DNA of 64,000 bases, from the IMG/VR virus record IMGVR_UViG_3300027896_000032, positions 1 through 64,000 of that record, one strand, 5' to 3'. Source of the stretch: a virus. Of this stretch, positions 50,018 through 58,885 are shown piece after piece; positions within the stretch are counted from its first letter, which is position 1, and each line of letters begins with the position of its first letter. The notes below the pieces were generated by a model. That model was not told the origin of the DNA. It made no database searches and saw only the letters and a program-made list of their open reading frames with translations. Made by a program: the position numbers and the translations under genes.

Positions 50018-51547
50018 ATGATCGACGAAATAAAAGAAAACCTAAAAATGAAAAACTATTTTCTTTGGATACAGACACCCGACGAACAGAGGGCAGAGAA
50101 AATAGTTATCCAGGCAGCAGCGGCCTTGCAGTTTAACCCGCTGATCTGGACAGTGACAAACGGCCTGCGCACGCCGACCGACACAAAACCGGGACAATTC
50201 GCCGGATTGCAGCCAGGCGGTTTTCCGCAGCTATTCCAAGGAGTGCCGAACAACGGAAACCGGGAGACCATCATAATTAAAGACGCCGCGCCCTATCTGG
50301 AGGCGCCGGTTATCCGGCGGGCAATCCGGGACGAAATACAGACGGGACGCCGGCGGGACTCGAAAACGGCGCACGCCTTTATTTTTATCGACACCGCGCC
50401 CGCGCCGACCATACCGGGGATAGTTGTCATTGAACTGCCGCTGCCCGACCGGAACGAAATCGCACGGATAGTTGATTTTGCAATTCAGGCGGCACCCCAG
50501 GAAATACAGCAGGACGCAGACACGAATGGCAACCGCGCAGCCATCGCCGCCGCCCTGATCGGACTCGATACCGACCAGATACGATCCGCGCTGAACCGGT
50601 CCAGAATTCAAACCGGATTATACAAACCTGAATTTTTAGCGCAGGAAAAGAAAGCCCTCGTTAAATCCGATGTGGTCGAATGGATAGAACCGAATCCGGC
50701 GGGACTCGACGCCATCGGGGGATTAGACGTGATGAAAGAAGATCTAGTCCTCGCAAAAGTTGCCTTCACCCAGGACGCCGCCGACTACGGAATCAAGCCG
50801 CCGCGCGGCACGCTCGTGGTGGGGATACCCGGCAGCGGAAAAAGCTTGTCCGCCGTGTGCATCGCAACCGCTTTCAAAATTCCGCTCTTGAAAATAAATC
50901 TTAGCGCCGCTTTCGGAAAGTTCCTTGGTGAGAGCGAAAAGGCGACGCGGGCCGCGCTGGCCACCGCTGAAGCCGTTGCGCCGTGTGTCGTGTGGTTGGA
51001 TGAACTGGAAAAGGCCCTGGCGGGCGGCGCCGGAGGCGGGGACGCGGACGGCGGCGCAGCCGTGCGAGTATTCGGAATTGTGCTGGAATGGATGCAGGAA
51101 CGCAAAAAGCCGGTCTATGTTTTCGCCACCGCGAACAAGATCGAGAACTTGCCGCCGGAATTGAAACGGGCGGGAAGGTTTGATAGCATTTACTTTGTGG
51201 ACGTGCCGACGCGGAAAGAACGAATCCAGATCGCGCAGATCATGAACAGCAAATTCAAGCCGTGCGGAAATGTCCAAACCGATACCGTTGCCGACGCCAC
51301 CGCGAAATTTACAGGCGCGGAAATCGAGGAAGCATACAGCCGCGCCATGCTGATCGCATACAAGGACGGCAGGCGACCCGTGACAGCGGCGGACGTTGCC
51401 AGAGCAGCCGCCGGAGTAATACCGATTGCAGTATCGGAAGCAAAGACCTTGGACGCATTGCGGACATGGGCGGCAACGGCGGCGCGCGCGGCCAACAGGC
51501 CCGAGGCGAACGAAACGCAGCAGGGCAGCGATTTTAGCATAGAATAA
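50018..51547 (+). CDS. AAA+ ATPase, Ycf46-like
   Basis: 509 residues. The N-terminal domain starts NYFLWIQTPDEQRAEKIVIQ, typical of Ycf46-type ATPases, then IEPNPAGLDAIGGLDVMKED leads into the AAA core. Walker A GIPGSGKS has K275 (269-276), Walker B is VVWLDELEKA, sensor 1 N lies in ATANKIENLP, and the arginine-finger stretch is RAGRFDS. The C-terminal lid helices follow. Ycf46 homologues occur in plastids, cyanobacteria and phages; substrates are mostly unknown. In this early operon it may remodel a replication or host complex. Confidence 0.85.
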   Translation: MIDEIKENLKMKNYFLWIQTPDEQRAEKIVIQAAAALQFNPLIWTVTNGLRTPTDTKPGQFAGLQPGGFPQLFQGVPNNGNRETIIIKDAAPYLEAPVIRRAIRDEIQTGRRRDSKTAHAFIFIDTAPAPTIPGIVVIELPLPDRNEIARIVDFAIQAAPQEIQQDADTNGNRAAIAAALIGLDTDQIRSALNRSRIQTGLYKPEFLAQEKKALVKSDVVEWIEPNPAGLDAIGGLDVMKEDLVLAKVAFTQDAADYGIKPPRGTLVVGIPGSGKSLSAVCIATAFKIPLLKINLSAAFGKFLGESEKATRAALATAEAVAPCVVWLDELEKALAGGAGGGDADGGAAVRVFGIVLEWMQERKKPVYVFATANKIENLPPELKRAGRFDSIYFVDVPTRKERIQIAQIMNSKFKPCGNVQTDTVADATAKFTGAEIEEAYSRAMLIAYKDGRRPVTAADVARAAAGVIPIAVSEAKTLDALRTWAATAARAANRPEANETQQGSDFSIE

Positions 51548-51572
51548 AAATAACCTACAGGGAGTTGAGACC

Positions 51573-52598
51573 ATGCAGACAGCCACGTTACAAAATGTAA
51601 TCCTGATCCAGTTTTACAGGACAATAAAGGGCGGGTGCAGTTACAAAGAAGTTGAACGCTCTTCCGAGGAGTATCAGACCAAGGGAGAGAAAACCCAAAT
51701 CAAAACCGAGAAGTTGATCGAGGATGTGAAAGAGTACAACGACGCGCGCGCTCTGCGCGAACGCATCAACACGATCTTAATATCCGGACTGAATGCAACA
51801 AAAAGCATGTTTGGTATTCTTTGCGCGGACACGCCGGAGAACTGGAAAAAGATCGAGGAACTCGAAAGCCAGATCAACGAGGAAACCGACAAATTCAACC
51901 GGGATGCAATTTTCAGCCGCCTGGTCAGCAGTGTGATCGCGCTGAAAACCGAAGGAAACCAGCAGGCAAACCGCGCAATACTGGAAACCATCCGCGACGC
52001 CATCGACGAATTAAAAGAGGCCGTGAAGTTGACCGATCCGGACGCCATCCGCGCCGCGCTGAAATCGGCGAAGGGAATAGATCGGATATTGCAGCCGGAA
52101 GCGGGCGAAAAATTCGCGGCCATGATGGACGAACTGCGAGCCCGCGCCCGGAAGATCACCAGCGACATAAAAAAGAACGGCGCAGCCATCGACGCAACGT
52201 ATAAAGACACATCCGCCATCGACGCCGCCGCGCTGGCCATATTCCCCGACGATCCCGAACTGCAGATCGCCGCGCTGCCCGCGCTCGACGCCTCCGATCT
52301 GGCAATCGGACAGATTGACTTTGAAGCCGGAGAGGCCGCGCCGGAGACCGCGCCAGGCATCGACGAGACCGACGAACGCCCCGCAGCCGTGCAGGCCCAG
52401 GACGCGCCCGGAGTGGACACCACCGAGGAGAAAAGCCAGGCGGACGATTGGAAAGACGATCCGACGCCGGAGAAAGACCCGCTTTCCGGCTTTTGCGCCG
52501 GTTGTCCGCGCGTGCTGGATTGCCCCGGAAGCGTGAATGATGCACCACTACCCGCAGACTGCCTTAGAAAAGAATTCAAAACGGAGGCCGAACAATGA
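51573..52598 (+). CDS. Hypothetical helical protein with Cys-rich C-terminus
   Basis: 341 residues from ATG 51573 (MQTATLQNVILIQFYRTIKG) with GGGAG upstream. Residues 40-215 are helical (EELESQINEETDKFNRDAIF). An acidic disordered linker with Ala/Pro follows, then FCAGCPRVLDCPGSVN, a likely zinc site. It lies directly after the AAA+ gene (25 bases), so it may be its partner or adaptor; this is inferred. No family known. Confidence 0.65.
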   Translation: MQTATLQNVILIQFYRTIKGGCSYKEVERSSEEYQTKGEKTQIKTEKLIEDVKEYNDARALRERINTILISGLNATKSMFGILCADTPENWKKIEELESQINEETDKFNRDAIFSRLVSSVIALKTEGNQQANRAILETIRDAIDELKEAVKLTDPDAIRAALKSAKGIDRILQPEAGEKFAAMMDELRARARKITSDIKKNGAAIDATYKDTSAIDAAALAIFPDDPELQIAALPALDASDLAIGQIDFEAGEAAPETAPGIDETDERPAAVQAQDAPGVDTTEEKSQADDWKDDPTPEKDPLSGFCAGCPRVLDCPGSVNDAPLPADCLRKEFKTEAEQ

Positions 52599-52780
52599 AA
52601 AAAGAACAGCCCGAAAGCCTGATCGAGAAAATCAGCGGCATAGTAATTATCATCCTGATCATTCTGGGCCTGATGATAGCTTTTAAAAAAGAAGATGAAA
52701 AAACCAGAAAAGCAATTGACAAAATGCACTATTGCCAGATGCACAAATTATCACCCGAATGTGGCGGCATGCTCCGCTAA
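52595..52780 (+). CDS. Small single-pass membrane protein
   Basis: 61 residues, starting MKKEQPESLIEKISG then IVIIILIILGLMIAF. One membrane helix near the N-terminus, a charged soluble tail with Cys (MHYCQMHKLSPECGG). ATGA overlap with the previous gene. Unknown. Confidence 0.75.
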   Translation: MKKEQPESLIEKISGIVIIILIILGLMIAFKKEDEKTRKAIDKMHYCQMHKLSPECGGMLR

Positions 52781-52822
52781 AAAAAAACGGCACCCCTGCC
52801 GAAATAGGGAGGATTAGAGACC

Positions 52823-53314
52823 ATGAATGCAGACGAACGCCGCAGCAAAACCATTAGCATGATCGAGGACTTCAACAACGACGCCAGGCGAACCGGGAGG
52901 GACTACAAGCCGGCCAGCAGCGCGGAACAATGCGCGGACGAAATGGAAGCGGAAGGGTATTCGATAGTTGGATACCTGGACCCGGACGGTCCACACCCCG
53001 ACGCCGTTGTAATGTTCAATCCGGACAAACTGCCCGCAGGACAGACGGTAAGCACATCCTTCGGAATTCGCGCGATCTACTACTGCCCGATCTGCGAACG
53101 CTGGTATATGGACACGCCGCCGCTGCCGAAAGAAATGCACCGCGCCGGACTCAAAACCAATCACCACACGCTATGCCGTGATTGCTCGACTAAGATCGCG
53201 GAACTGGCGCAGACGTGCCGCCCGGAAACACAGACGCAACCCACGCCAGCACAGCACCGCCCAGGCCCGCGCACGTGGACGCCGTTCATACCGGCACCCA
53301 ACAGCCTGCAATAA
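52823..53314 (+). CDS. Hypothetical zinc-binding protein
   Basis: 163 residues from ATG 52823, with AGGGAGG upstream. IYYCPICERWYMD and HTLCRDCSTKIAELAQTC form a C-x2-C...C-x2-C zinc ribbon. Pro/Thr-rich disordered C-terminus. Unknown. Confidence 0.75.
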   Translation: MNADERRSKTISMIEDFNNDARRTGRDYKPASSAEQCADEMEAEGYSIVGYLDPDGPHPDAVVMFNPDKLPAGQTVSTSFGIRAIYYCPICERWYMDTPPLPKEMHRAGLKTNHHTLCRDCSTKIAELAQTCRPETQTQPTPAQHRPGPRTWTPFIPAPNSLQ

Positions 53315-53336
53315 CAACCACGAAACGAGGAACGCC

Positions 53337-53675
53337 ATGGAAACACCTTTTGAAAGACGCAAACGACTATCACGCGATGAAGTAATAGAGTTCTTAGCTT
53401 CGCCGCACAAAGCCGCGCTTGCATTGCAGGGCGCACACCCGGCGAAAAGCAAACACACCCCACGACTGCAAATAAAAATCACCGGTAATCCTGAATATGC
53501 AATACGGCTTGCGGCCATGATTAGAGGGTTCGACATGGATGCACCCATGGCCGTGCCCGCCATACAGAGCATCGGCATGGCAAAAGTTGAAACCGACCGG
53601 ATAGACCCGGCCGGCGACGTATTCGCGGGGGACGCGATCAAAATCTACATCAACTATAAGCAGATACGGCCATGA
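53337..53675 (+). CDS. Hypothetical protein
   Basis: 112 residues from ATG 53337 with GAGGAA. METPFERRKRLSRDEVIEFL then a small alpha/beta part (IKITGNPEYAIRLAAMIRGF). Unrecognised. Ends in an ATGA overlap with the next gene. Confidence 0.7.
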   Translation: METPFERRKRLSRDEVIEFLASPHKAALALQGAHPAKSKHTPRLQIKITGNPEYAIRLAAMIRGFDMDAPMAVPAIQSIGMAKVETDRIDPAGDVFAGDAIKIYINYKQIRP

Positions 53676-53884
53676 AGAAAATCACCATCATACAACGCGC
53701 CGGAGACCCGCGCCCGCGGCGCATGTTCCGCCCGGCGGACTCCCGCGCGCGCCAGGAGCACCGGCAGCAGGGCCAGGGAGCCGATGAAACGCCGTATATC
53801 GGGGAGTGCTTTAACGCCTTGGCAGAAGAACAGCGCCGACGGTTTGAAAAATTTTTCCACGACATGAACACCATTTTGAATTGA
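53672..53884 (+). CDS. Small basic protein
   Basis: 70 residues from ATG 53672. Arg-rich middle (DPRPRRMFRPADSRARQEHR), then a helix with ECFNALAEEQRRRFEKFF. Unknown. Confidence 0.65.
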   Translation: MKKITIIQRAGDPRPRRMFRPADSRARQEHRQQGQGADETPYIGECFNALAEEQRRRFEKFFHDMNTILN

Positions 53885-53896
53885 GAGGATTAGGCC

Positions 53897-56800
53897 ATGG
53901 CACGCCCAACAGCCGGAGAAAAATTGACGCTGGACCTGATGTTTGAACTTGCCGCCGAAATCGACGCGGAGACGCCACCAGTGCCCACAAAGCCGACGCC
54001 GCCACCGCTGGCCACCGGCGACCTGGCCACGATTCCGCGCGTGCTACTGAACGAATACGCCCTTGAATATGCAGAGTATTACACAGCAAACGCCATGCAG
54101 CCGCCAGCGGAAGTCCGGCGCGTCTTAGAGGCATATACTGGCCGTGGAGGCATCGAGAGCAGCCAGGAAAGCTTAGGACAGTATTTCACGCCATATCCGG
54201 TATGTAAAATGATCGTCGACATGCTCGACATGCAGCCGGGGGATACCGTTTTTGATCCGACGTGCGGAGCCGGCCGATTTTTCAAAAGCCTGCCGCCCGG
54301 CGTCGACGCGGTCGGAATTGAGATCGACCCGGACGCCGCCCGGATAGCCCATCTTCTTTATCCGCAATATACGATTGATTGTGCAGACATAAAAAACAAT
54401 CTGCACCTTAGAGAAGCTTTTGACTTTGTAGCGGGAAACCCGCCGTTCGGCCTATGGTGGAACGTGGAACCGCAGAAATGGAACCTGGCCAGCGCCGCCG
54501 GAAAGATTGTCAGCCAATGGGCCTGCTTTGAAATAGCCATCAAAGCCGTGAAGCCCGGCGGCGTTGTCGCGCTCGTGGTGCCGTCCTCGACGTTCGAGAA
54601 CGACCGCCCGGCGGATAACCGAGCCCGCGAGTTTTTCGATTCCTCTTGCTTGATCAGGGCAAAAGTCGATCTGCCTGGGGATGCGTTCAAGGATAGCGGA
54701 ACCACCTGGCCATGTTCTTTCCTTTTGATTCAGCGATACCCGGCCGAAAATGCCGTGCCATTCCGGGAATCACTGAAAAGATTCGAGTGCCCGAGCACCA
54801 TAGTGGACGCATGGAAACAGTCCCCCGCGTTCGCGGCCATGAAAAAACAAATCCGGATTGAACTTGTCAAAAAGAAAACCGCCATCACCATAAACACGGA
54901 ATTCGAGAAAGAGCGCGAAGAATTCAACCACTTCTTAGAGTTGAAAGACGAAGAAATCCCGAATAGCCGCGATACGATTCTAATATCCCGGCAGGGGCAC
55001 AAATTGAAATTACAGCCCGTGGGGGCAATCGCGGCGTGCAAGTTGGCGGAGTGGTCCGGCGACTGGAAAACGGAAAGAAAAGCGACGCGGCTACTTTCCG
55101 TAAACCACCTGGTTATGCATGAAGGACTAAAAGGACTGACGGACTTGAATTTAACACTGAAAATCGATCCGGCATTCCTGCAATTCCTGAAAGGGAAACG
55201 GAAATTCTTTCAAAAAGAATCGATCAGAATGACCGACTTAGCGGATAAGAAACCTGAAATATACAAACGCAATCTACAGCGCATCGAGGACGCGGGAATC
55301 TGGGATAAGCTTTTTCCGTACCAACGGCACGACGCAGCCATACACGCAATCAAGAACTACTCGTTTTTAGGATACATACAGGGGTTAGGCAAGACACGGA
55401 CGGGGATAGCGATAGCCATGATTAAACAGACGCAGAGCAATTTGTTTATCTGTTATTCCCGGCTAACAAAAGTATGGTTCGATGAAATGGTATTGATGGG
55501 AATTCCCGCCGATGATATATGTATAATCAAGAACCATAATGATCTAAAAAGCATAAAGAAATGGAATATAGTTTCCTTTGAGACATTGCGAAAACAGGAT
55601 AAAAACGATCCGCCTGTTGTGTGTCCGAAATGCGGGAATATCGTGAAAGGGAAAATCTGCACCGCGCCTAATACTGATCGAACGTCTGACAAATCCACTT
55701 GCGGTTGGAACCGTTTCACCGATGCGACGTGTCCGAATAAGAAATGCAAATCCCACAAAGCCGACGGCGTGAACCACTACACCGGCCGTTACTGCCCGGA
55801 TTGCGGGTATTCACATATCGACTGGAAGCCGGGTATTTACAAACGGATGCAGAAACTGTTTTCCCTGATCTGCGTTGATGAGTCCCAGGCGTCAAAGAAC
55901 AAGAACAGCCAGCAGGGGCAGGCATTGCGCACACTGAAAGCAAAGCACAAGATTATATTGACCGGCACCCTCTTAGAAAACTATATCGCGGAAGCGTTCT
56001 GGCAACTGTACTGGCTCTTAGGCGGCGGCAGCGCACGTTTTCCGTATTCGTTCAAGGGCGGACACAATGCGTTCTGCAATCAGTATGCCGTGTACGAATC
56101 CACAAAGCAGGGGCGGCGCCGCATGATGCCGGACGTTAAGAATGTCGAAACATTCTGGAGTATGATGGATACCCTTATGACGCGCCGAACGGAGAAAGAC
56201 AAGGACGTTAAAGACATAATCAACCTGCCCGACGCCAACGAGGTCCGCGTAAATATCGCACCGACCGAACCGGAGAAACAGCTTTACGAAAAAGTATTTG
56301 ACGATTTCGAAAACTGGTATGAGGCGCAACTTGCCGCGCGGGATGAATTGCCATACTGGAAACAGGGGGAATTCACAGCCAAGCTTTCATCGCTGGTACT
56401 CGTGAAACTCAATGCGTTAAGAATGGTTTCATCCTGTCCATACAGGTATGACGATTACACGGGCAACGGTACGGCAAAATCGGAATTCGTGCTTGACATT
56501 GTGAAAAGAAAATTAGCGGAAGGAAAGAAGCTTCTCATATCGTCGGCGTTCAAGGATTGCGTGGAATACCTGGCCGGCAAGATACCGGGCGCGGAATTCT
56601 TTCATGGGGAAATGCCGATAGCGCAACGGAATATAATTATGGAACGGTTTCAAAAGGGAGACGATTTAAAGGTTTTGTGCGTGACTACGCAATGCTGCAA
56701 TTTAGGCGTGACGTTGACACAGGCGCAGACGTGCTTGATCTATGACTTCTTATGGTCTCCGAAAGCCATGGAGCAAATGTGGAAGCGCGTTCACCGTGTC

Positions 56801-57004
56801 GGGCAGACACAGGAAGTTGATATTGTGTACCTGATAAATCAGGGGATGATCGATGAGGACATGAATAAACTGGTTACGCAGAAAGAAGGAGCGATAGATC
56901 GCGCGATGGATCATGTAATGGAGAGCAGCAAGGGGGAAGTATTCAGCCCCATAGAATTCGCGGAAGCCCTGATTCGCGGCCGCAAAAACAAAAAGAGAGG
57001 ATGA
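53897..57004 (+). CDS. DNA N6-adenine methylase fused to SNF2-type helicase
   Basis: 1,035 residues. N-terminal Rossmann methylase: FDPTCGAG at 119-126 (cofactor loop) and N181-PPF184 (catalytic). Residues about 470-1000 form an SNF2 ATPase: GLGKT at 496-500 with K499, DESQ at 661-664, LTGTLLENY, and WKRVHRVGQ from 962 with the final arginines. Between the ATPase motifs, four CxxC-like pairs from C576 to about residue 640 form a zinc ribbon. Such fusions resemble the P1 antirestriction protein DarB in concept. Role may be methylation with translocation on phage DNA, or countering restriction; inferred. Confidence 0.88.
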   Translation: MARPTAGEKLTLDLMFELAAEIDAETPPVPTKPTPPPLATGDLATIPRVLLNEYALEYAEYYTANAMQPPAEVRRVLEAYTGRGGIESSQESLGQYFTPYPVCKMIVDMLDMQPGDTVFDPTCGAGRFFKSLPPGVDAVGIEIDPDAARIAHLLYPQYTIDCADIKNNLHLREAFDFVAGNPPFGLWWNVEPQKWNLASAAGKIVSQWACFEIAIKAVKPGGVVALVVPSSTFENDRPADNRAREFFDSSCLIRAKVDLPGDAFKDSGTTWPCSFLLIQRYPAENAVPFRESLKRFECPSTIVDAWKQSPAFAAMKKQIRIELVKKKTAITINTEFEKEREEFNHFLELKDEEIPNSRDTILISRQGHKLKLQPVGAIAACKLAEWSGDWKTERKATRLLSVNHLVMHEGLKGLTDLNLTLKIDPAFLQFLKGKRKFFQKESIRMTDLADKKPEIYKRNLQRIEDAGIWDKLFPYQRHDAAIHAIKNYSFLGYIQGLGKTRTGIAIAMIKQTQSNLFICYSRLTKVWFDEMVLMGIPADDICIIKNHNDLKSIKKWNIVSFETLRKQDKNDPPVVCPKCGNIVKGKICTAPNTDRTSDKSTCGWNRFTDATCPNKKCKSHKADGVNHYTGRYCPDCGYSHIDWKPGIYKRMQKLFSLICVDESQASKNKNSQQGQALRTLKAKHKIILTGTLLENYIAEAFWQLYWLLGGGSARFPYSFKGGHNAFCNQYAVYESTKQGRRRMMPDVKNVETFWSMMDTLMTRRTEKDKDVKDIINLPDANEVRVNIAPTEPEKQLYEKVFDDFENWYEAQLAARDELPYWKQGEFTAKLSSLVLVKLNALRMVSSCPYRYDDYTGNGTAKSEFVLDIVKRKLAEGKKLLISSAFKDCVEYLAGKIPGAEFFHGEMPIAQRNIIMERFQKGDDLKVLCVTTQCCNLGVTLTQAQTCLIYDFLWSPKAMEQMWKRVHRVGQTQEVDIVYLINQGMIDEDMNKLVTQKEGAIDRAMDHVMESSKGEVFSPIEFAEALIRGRKNKKRG

Positions 57005-57009
57005 ATAGT

Positions 57010-57234
57010 ATGAATTACGGACTAAATATAATGGATGATAAAATAGCGGTTATTTATTTTAAAAAAGTTCGGTCAAAACAAAGCAGAATAGGAACAATGT
57101 GCTATGCTAATATTGTAGCCATATTCTACATGCCCCATATTCCCAACGAACAAATAAAAAAGAAAATCAAATCCCAAGCAACAAGATATGCTAAATATTT
57201 AGAATCTTTGCAAGATAACGAAATTTATTTCTGA
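57010..57234 (+). CDS. Small AT-rich-island protein, duplicate 1
   Basis: 74 residues. Start ATG 57010 is eight bases after GAGAGG; an ATG at 57001 touches that site. NIVAIFYMPHIPNEQIKKKI matches the next gene. Base composition is much richer in A/T than the neighbours, suggesting recent acquisition. Confidence 0.7.
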   Translation: MNYGLNIMDDKIAVIYFKKVRSKQSRIGTMCYANIVAIFYMPHIPNEQIKKKIKSQATRYAKYLESLQDNEIYF

Positions 57235-57247
57235 GGAGGATATTGCA

Positions 57248-57460
57248 ATGTACTATTGGATGGAAGAACACAGAAACCATGTATCAGTAATTCAGTCATC
57301 GCACTACCAAGACCATCAACGAAGCCACGGGGATGTTGTTGCAATATTCTATTTTCCCCATATTTACACTCAGAAAACAAAGAAAAAAATCCTAAAACAA
57401 GCAGAAAAATACCTCAAGTTTTTGCGAGAACTTGAAGTGATTGGAATGACATTTAGATAA
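57248..57460 (+). CDS. Small AT-rich-island protein, duplicate 2
   Basis: 70 residues, starting MYYWMEEHRNHVSVIQSSH. DVVAIFYFPHIYTQKTKKKI is a clear match to the previous protein, so the pair arose by duplication. GAGG lies upstream. Unknown fold. Confidence 0.7.
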   Translation: MYYWMEEHRNHVSVIQSSHYQDHQRSHGDVVAIFYFPHIYTQKTKKKILKQAEKYLKFLRELEVIGMTFR

Positions 57461-57474
57461 GAAGGATCGAAATC

Positions 57475-57921
57475 ATGCTTCCGAGCCAAAGAAAAAAACT
57501 TAGCGGAATCAATAAAAAAGACGATGGATTCATAGAGGCAATCTATGAGGAATTATTTAAAGATGAGCTTTGGGATATTGCGCCTGTCGTTCCAGCCATT
57601 ACAAAGAATTATGATGATTTTACAGATTGGATAGAAACAGAAAAATTGAGACCTAACCCGACGAAAAGAAAGATAAAATGCCGCCATTACCGGAAGAAAA
57701 AAAACAAAACGGTTGCGTTTGTCCCTCAACGGAATGGAATTGACAAAATAGAAATCAACTCTATTATGGATATTATAAATATCATGGAAAATTGCCAACA
57801 CAAAATAGACGCAAATTCTACTATCGCATCATTAAGAAAGAACAATCCTAAAGCCTATAATGATTATATAAATGAAATACATAAAGGAATAAAAATTAGC
57901 CATCAAAAAAAAGGAGAATAA
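57475..57921 (+). CDS. Hypothetical AT-rich-island protein
   Basis: 148 residues, starting MLPSQRKKLSGINKKDDG. Asn/Lys-rich and helical, with basic segments (RKIKCRHYRKKKNKT). AAGGA upstream. Unrecognised; base composition unlike the rest of the operon. Confidence 0.68.
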   Translation: MLPSQRKKLSGINKKDDGFIEAIYEELFKDELWDIAPVVPAITKNYDDFTDWIETEKLRPNPTKRKIKCRHYRKKKNKTVAFVPQRNGIDKIEINSIMDIINIMENCQHKIDANSTIASLRKNNPKAYNDYINEIHKGIKISHQKKGE

Positions 57922-57922
57922 T

Positions 57923-58174
57923 ATGAAATTACTTGCAAAAGTAGTAGACCATGAACATAGCGATGGAGATACAGACATGGTGGAACTATGGGAAACACCG
58001 GCAGGATTAAGAATAAAAGAATATCTCTTAAAAAAAGCTGGCAATAATGGCAAAGGAGAAAAGACTTGTGAGCAATGGTATAAGGTTAAATCTGTTTCTG
58101 ACTCGGAAGGCCAATTGCTCGAAGAATTGTCAGACTTTTCTAAAAAATCAAAATCGCAAAAGGAGACTGATTAA
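57923..58174 (+). CDS. Hypothetical AT-rich-island protein
   Basis: 83 residues from ATG 57923, two bases after the previous stop, with AAGGAG upstream. Charged, ending KKSKSQKETD. Unrecognised. Confidence 0.68.
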   Translation: MKLLAKVVDHEHSDGDTDMVELWETPAGLRIKEYLLKKAGNNGKGEKTCEQWYKVKSVSDSEGQLLEELSDFSKKSKSQKETD

Positions 58175-58176
58175 TC

Positions 58177-58881
58177 ATGCCAAAACTCAACTACGACAAG
58201 AAAACAGGAAACGTTTCAATCGGTCGGTACTCCTGGGACGGCTACGACGCCACACGGTACAAACCGATCTACATGCTGCAATGCGAGTGCGGCTTTCCAC
58301 TGAAGGTGTATTTCAAAGGCCGTGTTCCCTCGAAGGTGCGTGACCTGGAGTTAGAGTCGTATTCCAGTACGGAAAACTATAAACTGGTTTTCTATACCGA
58401 TCAGGCATGGGGGATAGCCAATCAGCATAACAAGTGCCCGGCGTGCAGCAAACAAATTTTCATAGGGCCGAATTTGGAAACGGCCGTGACCGCGGCGATA
58501 CTGAAAGTGTTCTATACCTATGACTACGGAAAGAAAAAACTACCGAAAGCGTTGATAACGCATATCCTGTTGTGTCTCGATCATTCACTGGTAAAAAAAC
58601 GGTTGGTAGTGAACAAGGAAGCCATAGCCGGCCGTGACGATTATGTCGTGATTCACAAAGAGGAAGTTGACGGATGGAAACCGGAGGGGGAGACTTATAA
58701 GGAATGGGAAAAGCGCGTCGAGAATGAAATGAAGAAACTGCGCGCGCTGCTGAAACTGCCGGAAGAAATAACGGACGCGATGTTACAGGAAGCCGCCGAC
58801 GCAAAGGGAATATTCGATTACGGAATTGAAGCCTTGGCAAGCCACGACGAAAATTGCACGTGTAATTTGTGCATGAGATAA
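58177..58881 (+). CDS. Hypothetical zinc-binding protein
   Basis: 234 residues, starting MPKLNYDKKTGNVSIGRYSW. Three Cys pairs: QCECGF, NKCPACSKQ and the C-terminal NCTCNLCMR. The middle is helical. Base composition returns to the window's usual level here. Unrecognised. Confidence 0.72.
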   Translation: MPKLNYDKKTGNVSIGRYSWDGYDATRYKPIYMLQCECGFPLKVYFKGRVPSKVRDLELESYSSTENYKLVFYTDQAWGIANQHNKCPACSKQIFIGPNLETAVTAAILKVFYTYDYGKKKLPKALITHILLCLDHSLVKKRLVVNKEAIAGRDDYVVIHKEEVDGWKPEGETYKEWEKRVENEMKKLRALLKLPEEITDAMLQEAADAKGIFDYGIEALASHDENCTCNLCMR

Positions 58882-58885
58882 CAAC

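Noticed and set aside
57001-57009. ATG 57001 as the start of the first AT-rich-island gene
   Set aside because: The ribosome site GAGAGG touches this ATG; the second ATG at 57010 has normal spacing.
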